A stretch of DNA of 64,000 bases from the NCBI RefSeq assembly GCF_014856545.2, contig NZ_CP109811.1:800001-864000 (forward strand). The letters are read 5' to 3'. This DNA is from Mesobacillus jeotgali. Its GTDB lineage: Bacteria > Bacillota > Bacilli > Bacillales > Cytobacillaceae. The notes beneath the pieces were generated by a model that was not told the origin of the DNA, made no database searches, and worked only from the letters and a program-made list of their open reading frames with translations. Position numbers and translations under genes: made by a program. Below, piece after piece: positions 49,595 to 57,181 of the stretch. The first letter of the stretch is position 1; each line of letters begins with the position of its first letter.

Positions 49595-51864
49595 GAGTTC
49601 TGATTGATTTCATGCACTCGCAGACAATTCGCAACAAGGTCCTTGTATTTGGAGTAGTGATGTCGACGATTCCGCTGCTGCTAATCAGTTTATATTACTA
49701 TTCTTTTGTAAAAGCGGATTTGGAAACAAGAATCGTCGAAAAACAGCATTTGGTGCTCGAGAATCTGTCTCGTGAAATCGAGTATGAATTCAGCCAGACC
49801 TTCCAGCGGATCCATGTCCTTGCATCTCTTAATCTTTTGGATGAAAAACAAAGCGCGTTATATGAACTCCTGCAGCAAAGCGAATCAATCGAGGAGGTCA
49901 TCATTGCGGATGATCAGGGCTTTGTGGAAAAAAGGGTGTCCCGCTACGAACTCAATATTGCAGGGAATAACGAGCGCTGGTTCACGGATGATATGTGGTT
50001 CCAACTGCAAACTCGTGACAGGGTGTATGGCCAGGTAGAGTTCAACCAATATGGCCAGCCTGTCATGAAACTGGCGATTCCTTTTTACGAAGATGAGTCG
50101 AAAAAAGCGATTGGGGTCGTTGTCCAGCTCCAGAAGATCATCGGGAAAATTTCCTCGATGCGGCAGGACCATTCCTCATATATTTATTTAGTCGATGATA
50201 AAGAACGGGTCATTGCCCACCAGGATTACAGCAAGCTCTGGCAAAAACAGGCATCTGGAAGCCAGGACGAGATTGGTGTAACAGCAGAAATTGCTGACTT
50301 GAACTGGGTGCTGGTGATGGAGCAGCCGAAAACAACGGCTTTTGCCCCAATCAACAGGATGCTGCAAAGCGGCATAGGCGCAGTCGCCCTGCTGATTTTA
50401 ACCGTCAGCTTGATCAGCGTTTGGGCAGGGCTTTATTTTACAAGGCCAATCGTTTCAATTGACAGGGAAATGAACAATTTGAAGAAAGGCCGCAAAATTG
50501 AGCCGGTTAAGATGAAACGGACCGATGAGCTGGGTAAGCTTGCTGATTCGTTCAATGATATGAGCAAGGAGTTGCTTGAAAAATCAAGGCTGCTCGAGCA
50601 GGAGAAGGAAAGGCTCGATGTGGTTGTCAACGGGATTGGTGCCGGGTTGGCGCTCGTGACGAAGGAATACCGAATCACCTGGATGAATCCGATTTTAAAA
50701 GGGTGGCTGAAGGAGGACCGGTTGACCCTGCCTTGTTACGCGGTGATTGGCGGGGAGAATATGCCTTGCCTGAATTGTCCGATTACTTGTCCGGACCTTG
50801 ATAAAATCGCCGACGAAGTCATGAAGTTCAAGGACGGTGCAAATGGCGAGCGGATTTTCAGGCACAGAGTTTTTCCGCTTAACCACGCGATCGAAGAAGA
50901 GGGGGAGTTCCTCGTCGTGCTTGAGGATATCACCGAGCAAAAACAAATGGAAGAAACGATGATCCAGACAGATAAACTAAGCGCGCTTGGAATCATGGCT
51001 TCGAGCTTCGCGCATGAAGTCAATAATCCGCTGGCGACAATCAATGTATACGCAGAAGATTTGATCGACAGAATCCAGGGTGGTGACGAGGACCTTGATG
51101 AAGAAGAAATGGAACATTATCTTCGTAAAATCAAGGAAAATACCGAGCGCTGCAAACGGATTACAGGTAACCTGCTTAATTTTTCCCGGAAGAATGATTG
51201 GACAGATGACCGAATTCGAGTGAAGGAAATCATTGGAAATAGTGTCAGCCTGGTTGAGCATCAGCTGAAAAAGCAGCGAATCCAGCTTGAAATTCATGTT
51301 GATGAAGGGCTCCCAGCCGTGAATGGGGATGGCCTTAAGCTGATGCAGGTCATCGTCAACCTGATCAATAACGCGGTGGATGCAATGGAAAGCGAAGGAA
51401 AACTGATCGTTTCCGCGTCAGTATGCAGTGGGGAAGCAGTTTCAATAAGAGTGACCGACAGCGGTCACGGAATCCCTGCCGAAGCGATGGATAAACTGTT
51501 TGACCCATTCTTTACGACAAAGCCAGTCGGCAAAGGAACCGGCCTTGGTTTGTCAGTATGCTACGGAATCATCCAGCAATTCGGCGGGAGCATCACCATT
51601 GACAGCAAACCATCAGAAGGAACGACGGTAGAAATCCAACTGCCTGCAGGGCGTTCCATGAGTGCAGCAGGGGATGTGGAAAATCAGCCAATAGAGATGG
51701 ATAATAGTATCGGCAGTCGTGAAGAATTTGCAGTGGACCACGGTATCAGCAGTCGTGTCCCAGGAGAAAGAATAGCAGTGGACCGCGAAGAGAACGGCGA
51801 GCCGTCGGAACAAGAAACAGTGGAGGTGGGCTGTGATGTCAGCAACGAGATTGCTAGTCGTTGA
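49591..51864 (+). CDS. Membrane sensor histidine kinase with Cys-rich PAS region
   Basis: 757 residues. TM1 at about 15-37, an extracytoplasmic Cache-like sensor (40-255), TM2 at about 260-285 and a HAMP domain (TRPIVSIDREMNNLKKG). A PAS domain (about 340-450) holds four cysteines, LPCYAV and MPCLNCPITCPDL. HisKA H-box SSFAHEVNNPLATI, N-box QVIVNLINNAVDAM, G1/G2 boxes VTDSGHGI and GKGTGLGLSV. The C-terminal 80 residues are an acidic disordered tail. NtrB-type core. The cysteines could form a redox or metal site. It is coupled to the SBP and to the regulator. Confidence 0.9.
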   Translation: MRVLIDFMHSQTIRNKVLVFGVVMSTIPLLLISLYYYSFVKADLETRIVEKQHLVLENLSREIEYEFSQTFQRIHVLASLNLLDEKQSALYELLQQSESIEEVIIADDQGFVEKRVSRYELNIAGNNERWFTDDMWFQLQTRDRVYGQVEFNQYGQPVMKLAIPFYEDESKKAIGVVVQLQKIIGKISSMRQDHSSYIYLVDDKERVIAHQDYSKLWQKQASGSQDEIGVTAEIADLNWVLVMEQPKTTAFAPINRMLQSGIGAVALLILTVSLISVWAGLYFTRPIVSIDREMNNLKKGRKIEPVKMKRTDELGKLADSFNDMSKELLEKSRLLEQEKERLDVVVNGIGAGLALVTKEYRITWMNPILKGWLKEDRLTLPCYAVIGGENMPCLNCPITCPDLDKIADEVMKFKDGANGERIFRHRVFPLNHAIEEEGEFLVVLEDITEQKQMEETMIQTDKLSALGIMASSFAHEVNNPLATINVYAEDLIDRIQGGDEDLDEEEMEHYLRKIKENTERCKRITGNLLNFSRKNDWTDDRIRVKEIIGNSVSLVEHQLKKQRIQLEIHVDEGLPAVNGDGLKLMQVIVNLINNAVDAMESEGKLIVSASVCSGEAVSIRVTDSGHGIPAEAMDKLFDPFFTTKPVGKGTGLGLSVCYGIIQQFGGSITIDSKPSEGTTVEIQLPAGRSMSAAGDVENQPIEMDNSIGSREEFAVDHGISSRVPGERIAVDREENGEPSEQETVEVGCDVSNEIASR

Positions 51865-53176
51865 CGATGAACAGGATTTGCTTGATCTTTTGGTAAGAAG
51901 GCTGAAGCGTAAAGGATTTGACGTGGACAGCGCTGGCACGGCCGAGGATGCCCTTGAACTCATGAAGAAGAATGAATACGACATTGGCGTCTATGATATC
52001 AGGCTGCCGAACATGGACGGCATCGAGCTTTTAAAAGAAACAAAGAAAATCCAGCCTGATGTGGAAGTGTTGATCCTGACGGGGCACGGGACGATTGATA
52101 CCGCGATTGAAGCGATGAAGGTGGGCGCCTTCGATTATATCACCAAGCCTTACAATCTATCAGAATTGGAATTGACGATTGGCAAGGCTGCGGAAAATAA
52201 GGCGCTCAAAGAGAAGAATGCTTCGATGAAAAAGATCATCGCCCAGCATAATGAGTTCAACATCATCGGTGACAGTGGCAATTTTAAAGAAGTGCTTGAG
52301 ATGACGCGGCGGATTGCCGACAGTGATGTGCCTGTCCTGATTGAGGGCGAAAGCGGCACCGGGAAGGAGCTGTTCGCGAAGGCCCTCCATTACTGGAGCA
52401 GCCGTGCTGATGAACCTTTCGTGCCGGTGAACTCCGGTGCGCTTCCAGAGCATCTGCTGGAAAGTGAATTGTTCGGGCATGCCCGCGGTGCTTTTACTGG
52501 AGCGAGCCAGGATAAGAAAGGCTTGGTTGAAGCAGCGAAGGGCGGCACGCTGTTTTTGGATGAACTCGGTGAAATGCCGCTGGCGCTTCAGGTAAAATTG
52601 CTGCGATTCCTAGAAACGGGAGAATTCCGCCGGGTCGGCGATGTCAGGGAGAGGCATGTTACTGTCCGCGTCGTCGCTGCCACGAACCGCGACATGGAAA
52701 AAGAAGTTGCTGAAGGGCGTTTCCGCGAAGATTTGTATTACCGTTTGAATGTTGTGAAGCTGACGATCCCGCCGCTGCGTGAACGGAAGAGTGACCTGCC
52801 TGCGCTGATTGACCATTTCATCGGGAAAACCAAAGATCCATCGAAGCGGCTGTCGGCAGAAGCACTGGCAGCGCTTGAAGAGTACGATTTTCCGGGGAAT
52901 GTCCGGGAGCTCAGCCATCTGATTGAACGCGGTGTGCTTCTATCGAAAGGAAGCATGATCCAAGGTGATGACTTGCTTTTGCCTCATTCTGCAAAAATAA
53001 AGGCTGAGATAGAAGTTCAGCTTTCTCCGCTATGCTCCTTGGAAGAAGTCGAAAAAGTGCACATCGAAAACGCTTTGAAACAGATGAACTGGAACAAAAC
53101 GAAGGCTGCGGATGTGCTGGGGATCAGTGTGCGGAATCTTTATCGGAAGATTGATCAATATGGGTTGAAAGAGTAG
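51836..53176 (+). CDS. NtrC-family sigma-54-dependent response regulator
   Basis: 446 residues from the ATG at 51836 (GGAGGTGG upstream). Receiver domain with DDEQD, phosphoacceptor in GVYDIRLPNMDG, T in LILTGHG and K in YITKPY. AAA+ domain with Walker A GESGTGKE, the sigma-54 contact loop GAFTGA and Walker B GGTLFLDELGE. A Fis-type helix-turn-helix ends the protein (MNWNKTKAADVLGISVRNLY). It overlaps the kinase by 29 bp. The perfect sigma-54 promoter at 54703 is its obvious target. Confidence 0.95.
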   Translation: MSATRLLVVDDEQDLLDLLVRRLKRKGFDVDSAGTAEDALELMKKNEYDIGVYDIRLPNMDGIELLKETKKIQPDVEVLILTGHGTIDTAIEAMKVGAFDYITKPYNLSELELTIGKAAENKALKEKNASMKKIIAQHNEFNIIGDSGNFKEVLEMTRRIADSDVPVLIEGESGTGKELFAKALHYWSSRADEPFVPVNSGALPEHLLESELFGHARGAFTGASQDKKGLVEAAKGGTLFLDELGEMPLALQVKLLRFLETGEFRRVGDVRERHVTVRVVAATNRDMEKEVAEGRFREDLYYRLNVVKLTIPPLRERKSDLPALIDHFIGKTKDPSKRLSAEALAALEEYDFPGNVRELSHLIERGVLLSKGSMIQGDDLLLPHSAKIKAEIEVQLSPLCSLEEVEKVHIENALKQMNWNKTKAADVLGISVRNLYRKIDQYGLKE

Positions 53177-53189
53177 CTTTGAGGTGGGC

Positions 53190-53340
53190 GGCGAACTGGA
53201 AAAAATCGCTCAAAATTTCCAGTTCGCCAATATAATTTGATTTTCGCCAATAAATAGGGTCAAATCGCCAATAAAATCATTTTTTCGCCAATAAAACGAA
53301 ATTATCGCCAATAAAGTTGTGAACATCGCCAATAAAAATT
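53190..53340 (+). repeat. Hairpin-led 20-21 bp tandem array (core TCGCCAATAAA)
   Basis: A perfect 13-bp hairpin, GGCGAACTGGAAA (53190-53202) / TTTCCAGTTCGCC (53216-53228), includes the first core. TCGCC then begins at 53224, 53244, 53265, 53285, 53305 and 53326. The layout equals that of the CGCTATAAAA arrays, and part of the hairpin (CTGGAAA/TTTCCA) is shared, but the core has changed from GCTATAAAA to GCCAATAAA. It starts 14 bp after the regulator stop. Confidence 0.87.
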
Positions 53341-53415
53341 GTCACAATTAAATAAGAGGTAATTTAAGCACAAATATCGAATGATTAGGAGAATTATATA
53401 GAAGGAGTGAAGCTT

Positions 53416-54375
53416 TTGATAGCGAAAAATCGATCCATTCCAAAAGAAATAGAGATGTATGAGGCCATAATAAGGCGATTACCGGCAAATCATCCACGAA
53501 AAGCAGAATTTGAAAACAAGTTATCCCGAAAAAAGGCAGGCTACAAAGGTGAAAAAGAATTAGATTACCACATCTCTCAAATCAACCACTCTAGTTTTAC
53601 CATCCTGCATGATATCAGAATCCCCTACAATGATACTCACTTCCAAATAGACACCTTATTCATCTCCAATTCCTTAATGATACCGATTGATTCCAAGTAT
53701 TATGCCGGGACGCTCGAATTTTACCCTGAGTTCAATCAAATGATCCAATATTTAAACGGAAACGAAAAAGTATACCCTGATCCTATCCTCCAGACTAAAA
53801 TACAAGGCCGACAACTCGAAGCATTTCTACGAAGTCATCAATTTTCTCCGCCTCCGTTTGAACCGCTCGTTGCCATCACCAATTCACAAGCCCTGATCAA
53901 AAACCCAACCCAAAATAAGGAGGTCAGCTCAAGAGTTTTCAAGTCCCCAGGCATCTTGTATAAAATCAGACCGTATCTTGAAAAATATCAAGAAGAAGTA
54001 CTTACGGATCAAGATATAAAGAAAATAGTCAAACTTTTGTTGAGGAAACATTCACCTTATCTTCCGGACTTAACAGAACTTCCTTATAGTGATTTTCAGA
54101 AAGGAGTGGAGTGCCCAGCCTGCAATACAATTGGCATGGAAAAGTTTCATAGCCTATGGGGATGCAAGAAATGTGGACATACTTCAAAGGATGCCCATGT
54201 TGCTGCCTTAAAAGATTACTTTCTCATTAATGGACAGTCGATTACTAACAGGCAATTCAGGGATTTTCTTGGAATTCCCTCCATCCACCAGGCTAGGAGA
54301 CTGCTGTCCCAGCTGGACCTGATAATTACCGGCGAGAAGAAAGGAAGAGTCTATACCCCAGGTAAAAACTTCTAA
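53416..54375 (+). CDS. NERD domain protein with zinc-ribbon
   Basis: 319 residues from a TTG at 53416, with AAGGAG at 8-base spacing (a GTG at 53407 lies inside the ribosome site). NERD nuclease-related domain at about 40-150: KKAGYKGEKELDYHIS, then FQIDTLFISNSLMIPIDSKYY, with the Asp and D-x-K of the PD-(D/E)xK fold. A zinc ribbon (VECPACNTIG ... WGCKKCGHT) is near residues 235-265 and a winged-helix-like C-terminus follows. Not evidently linked to the reductase cluster it interrupts; its lower GC suggests a separate history. Confidence 0.85.
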   Translation: MIAKNRSIPKEIEMYEAIIRRLPANHPRKAEFENKLSRKKAGYKGEKELDYHISQINHSSFTILHDIRIPYNDTHFQIDTLFISNSLMIPIDSKYYAGTLEFYPEFNQMIQYLNGNEKVYPDPILQTKIQGRQLEAFLRSHQFSPPPFEPLVAITNSQALIKNPTQNKEVSSRVFKSPGILYKIRPYLEKYQEEVLTDQDIKKIVKLLLRKHSPYLPDLTELPYSDFQKGVECPACNTIGMEKFHSLWGCKKCGHTSKDAHVAALKDYFLINGQSITNRQFRDFLGIPSIHQARRLLSQLDLIITGEKKGRVYTPGKNF

Positions 54376-54398
54376 GCATTCAAGCTCATTCCGTGCCC

Positions 54399-54560
54399 GT
54401 GCAGGATACCACGCCTTCCTGCACGCCATGCCAAAGTGCAGTACCAAGCAAAAATGTAATATGCCAAGCTAGCAGTACCAAGCTATAATGTACCCTGCCA
54501 TTCCTACACACCATGCCAAAATGTCACATGCCAAAATTGCAGTACCATGCCAAAATGTCA
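54399..54560 (+). repeat. Hairpin-led short array (core CATGCCAAAATG, about 17-bp period)
   Basis: Hairpin GTGCAGGA (54399-54406) / TCCTGCAC (54417-54424), then eight units with CCAWGC at roughly 16-18 bp spacing (about 54426, 54444, 54461, 54478, 54495, 54512, 54528, 54546). Units include ATGCCAAAATGTCAC twice and GCAGTACCAAGC twice. It lies between the NERD gene and that gene's likely terminator. It also lies 150-280 bp upstream of the sigma-54 promoter. Confidence 0.75.
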
Positions 54561-54567
54561 CATAACC

Positions 54568-54613
54568 AGCGGATGAGATCGAATCAAAAATTCGATTTCA
54601 TCCGCTTTTTCTC
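54568..54613 (+). terminator. Strong terminator after the array
   Basis: AGCGGATGA-ATCGAAT/ATTCGAT-TCATCCGCT, about 16 bp with one mismatch, then TTTTT. It isolates the reductase operon from upstream transcription. Confidence 0.9.
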
Positions 54614-54702
54614 GTTCACAAAAGTGTCACGATTTCCCCGCGCCTTACTCCCTCAAGCACTCCACCAGTCCGAACCCCTAATAATCCACCATGCCAAAAA
54701 AG

Positions 54703-54720
54703 TTGGCACGCAGCTTGCAT
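54703..54720 (+). promoter_or_regulatory. Sigma-54 (-24/-12) promoter of tatA-srdBCA
   Basis: TTGGCACGCAGCTTGCAT: TGGCAC, five bases, TTGCAT, with GG at 54705-54706 and GC at 54717-54718 separated by exactly 10 bases. This is a consensus sigma-54 promoter, 45 bp before the tatA start. A TGCCAA-AAAAG-TTGGCA palindrome (54692-54708) overlaps the -24 element. Confidence 0.9.
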
Positions 54721-54763
54721 TATAAATAAGCAAAGAAAAAAATAAAAAAAAGGATGTGGCATT

Positions 54764-54964
54764 ATGCTATCCAATATTGGGATTCCTGGTTTGATTTTAA
54801 TCCTTACTCTGGCGCTGATCATCTTCGGTCCGAAAAAGCTGCCTGAAATAGGCAGGGCGTTCGGACAGACGCTGAAGGAATTCAAGAAATCGACTCGTGA
54901 GCTGACAAGTGATATTACCGATGATATCGCGGATGACCTTAAGGAAATCAAAAAAGAAATCTAA
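54764..54964 (+). CDS. tatA: TatA-like twin-arginine translocase subunit
   Basis: 66 residues: one membrane helix ([22 protein letters not shown] with the FGPKKLPE hinge), then an amphipathic helix and acidic tail ([16 protein letters not shown]). The FGP motif is diagnostic of TatA/E. It is the first gene behind the sigma-54 promoter, 24 bp before the FeS subunit. It likely provides dedicated pore subunits for export of the Tat-signal-bearing catalytic subunit encoded in the same operon. Confidence 0.95.
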   Translation: MLSNIGIPGLILILTLALIIFGPKKLPEIGRAFGQTLKEFKKSTRELTSDITDDIADDLKEIKKEI

Positions 54965-54988
54965 ACGCATAAAAAGAGGTGATTGGAA

Positions 54989-55876
54989 ATGGGTCTTTTT
55001 TCAAATGAGAAAAAGGTAGATTACGATAAAATCGTCGACAAGATGCTTCCAGATGCTAAGAAGGAAATGGATGAATCACAGTATGACACAGAGCTCGGCC
55101 TGAACATGGCGCGCGATGCTAGGAAGGTCATCAGCGGTAAACTGAAAATCGAAGACTTCCATAAAGTCTATTCTTCATCACTGACAAAGGAATTCGGCAA
55201 CTACTACGCTTCAGCTGATGGACCGGATATCAGGAAGGGTGACGGGCCGAAATGGGCGATGGTCATCGACCTGAAAAAATGCGTTGGCTGTGATACATGT
55301 ACTGTCAGCTGTAAGGCTGAGAACAGGACGCCGCCGGGGATTTCCTACAATGTCGTCATGGAATCACTTGAAGGAGAATTCCCGAACATCAAGGCAGTCA
55401 ACCTGCCAAGACCGTGCATGCAGTGTGACAAACCGGCTTGTGCCCAGGTTTGTCCGACAAGAGCGACTTATAAAATGGAAAACGGAATTGTCGCAATCGA
55501 CAATGACCGCTGCATCGGCTGCCGCTACTGCATCGTTGCCTGCCCTTATGGCGCGCGCTCCTTCGATTTCGGCGAAAGCTATGAACAGGAAATGCAAGGC
55601 GCGAATGATGTCACAAGCCCAGAATACGGCGTTGAACGCGGAACTCGCGAAAAAGGCAAGACGCCGATCGGCACAGTCCGCAAGTGCAGCTTCTGCTTCC
55701 ACCGCCTGGAAAGAGGCGAAGAGCCGGCATGCGTGGAAACGTGCATTGGCGATGCCCGCTTCTTCGGTGACATCAGTGACCCGAACAGTGTGGTATCGAA
55801 GCTTGCTGCAAGTCCAAGAGCATTCCGCCTGAAGGAAGAGCTTGGAACACATCCGAATGTCATTTATCTAAGATAG
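54989..55876 (+). CDS. srdB: Four-cluster iron-sulfur subunit of a molybdoenzyme (SrdB-like)
   Basis: 295 residues from the ATG at 54989 behind AAGAGGTG. Four Cys clusters: CVGCDTCTVSC, CMQCDKPACAQVCP, CIGCRYCIVACPYG and the pair CSFC...CVETC. This is the DmsB/PsrB/NrfC electron-transfer layout. An N-terminal extension of about 80 residues precedes the first cluster. It carries electrons from the NrfD subunit to the catalytic subunit. The B-C-A order equals that of srdBCA, but the substrate is inferred. Confidence 0.88.
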   Translation: MGLFSNEKKVDYDKIVDKMLPDAKKEMDESQYDTELGLNMARDARKVISGKLKIEDFHKVYSSSLTKEFGNYYASADGPDIRKGDGPKWAMVIDLKKCVGCDTCTVSCKAENRTPPGISYNVVMESLEGEFPNIKAVNLPRPCMQCDKPACAQVCPTRATYKMENGIVAIDNDRCIGCRYCIVACPYGARSFDFGESYEQEMQGANDVTSPEYGVERGTREKGKTPIGTVRKCSFCFHRLERGEEPACVETCIGDARFFGDISDPNSVVSKLAASPRAFRLKEELGTHPNVIYLR

Positions 55877-55888
55877 GAGGGACTGGCG

Positions 55889-57181
55889 ATGGCCAATCTT
55901 GCTGTTGATTTAAAAGAGAAAAGCACATCAAAATCAAAAGTCAATGTGACCGTATCGAAAGCTTTTAAAATATGGATTTCAGCCCTAACTGTTGCCTTTT
56001 TGATCGGTGGTTACTTTATCGTCGAGCGCTTCATCACCGGGCTGGCGGCTACGAATCTATCAAGCATCACCCCTTGGGGTGCATGGATTGCTTTTTACAT
56101 CTTCTTCGTTGGTTTGAGTGCGGGATCGTTCCTGCTATCAACCTTGATTTACGTTTTCGGGATGGAAGAGTACGAGAGAGTCGGTAAGGCGGCGCTTTTC
56201 ACCGCGATTGTCTGTATGATCGTCGCGCTGACCTTCGTGCTGATGGACCTTGGACGTCCGGAGCGGATGCTCAATGCGATCATCTATTGGAATGTCACTT
56301 CACCACTTGCCTGGGAGGTCCACTTTTATCTAGTCTATATCGGACTTCTGGCAGTTGAGCTTTACATCGCGATGAGGGAAGACCTCGTCCGCGCTGCAAA
56401 AACGAATTCATTAAAAGGCTTTGTCGCAAAATTGATTACGTTCAAAAACGCAACCATCAATGCAGCGACGAAAAAGCGTGATCATATGTGGATGAAAATC
56501 CTCGGTACCATCGGGATTCCGCTGGCCATCCTCGGGGTGCACGGCGGAACAGGAACCATCTTCGCTGTTGTAAAAGCAAGACCAGCATGGCATACAGCTC
56601 TTTTCCCGATCATCTTCGTCGTATCAGCAATGGTTTCGGGAACGGCTCTTCTTTTAGCCATGTATATCATCAAGAAAAAAGTGCAGAAACAGCCGATTGA
56701 CCAGGGCATGGTTGTATCACTGGCAAAACTGATGGTCGGCTTCCTGATCATCGACCTTGGTCTTCAATTCTATGAATATCTGATTGGCTGGTACGGCCTT
56801 GAGGCAGAACACCTTGATACGCTGGCAACGATGATGGCCAGTGAAAAAGCCTGGTCGTTCTGGATAGTCCAAATGTTCCTTGGAGCCGTCATCCCGATCA
56901 CAATTGTCTTCTGGAAAAAAACAAGCCAGAACGTCAATGCACTGCTTGCAGCCGCGGTACTGATAGTTATCGGAATCATCGGCGTCCGCTTCAACATTGT
57001 TCTGCCGCCGCTTGTGGTGCCAGTGTTCCACGAACTGCCATGGGGCAATTACGCGCCGACAATAAAGGAATGGATGGTCAGCGTCGGTGTTGTCGCGATG
57101 GGGCTATTAATCTACTCATTCGGTGAGCTGCTGCTGCCAATCGAAGAAACTTCTGACGAGGTGAGCCATAATGGAAAATAA
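55889..57181 (+). CDS. srdC: NrfD-family membrane quinol dehydrogenase subunit (SrdC-like)
   Basis: 430 residues with about ten membrane helices. GAWIAFYIFFVGLSAGSFLL and VLMDLGRPERMLNAIIYW are NrfD/PsrC signatures. It anchors the complex and oxidises menaquinol at the outer face. GGAGGGACTGGCG precedes the ATG; it overlaps the catalytic gene by 11 bp. Confidence 0.9.
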   Translation: MANLAVDLKEKSTSKSKVNVTVSKAFKIWISALTVAFLIGGYFIVERFITGLAATNLSSITPWGAWIAFYIFFVGLSAGSFLLSTLIYVFGMEEYERVGKAALFTAIVCMIVALTFVLMDLGRPERMLNAIIYWNVTSPLAWEVHFYLVYIGLLAVELYIAMREDLVRAAKTNSLKGFVAKLITFKNATINAATKKRDHMWMKILGTIGIPLAILGVHGGTGTIFAVVKARPAWHTALFPIIFVVSAMVSGTALLLAMYIIKKKVQKQPIDQGMVVSLAKLMVGFLIIDLGLQFYEYLIGWYGLEAEHLDTLATMMASEKAWSFWIVQMFLGAVIPITIVFWKKTSQNVNALLAAAVLIVIGIIGVRFNIVLPPLVVPVFHELPWGNYAPTIKEWMVSVGVVAMGLLIYSFGELLLPIEETSDEVSHNGK

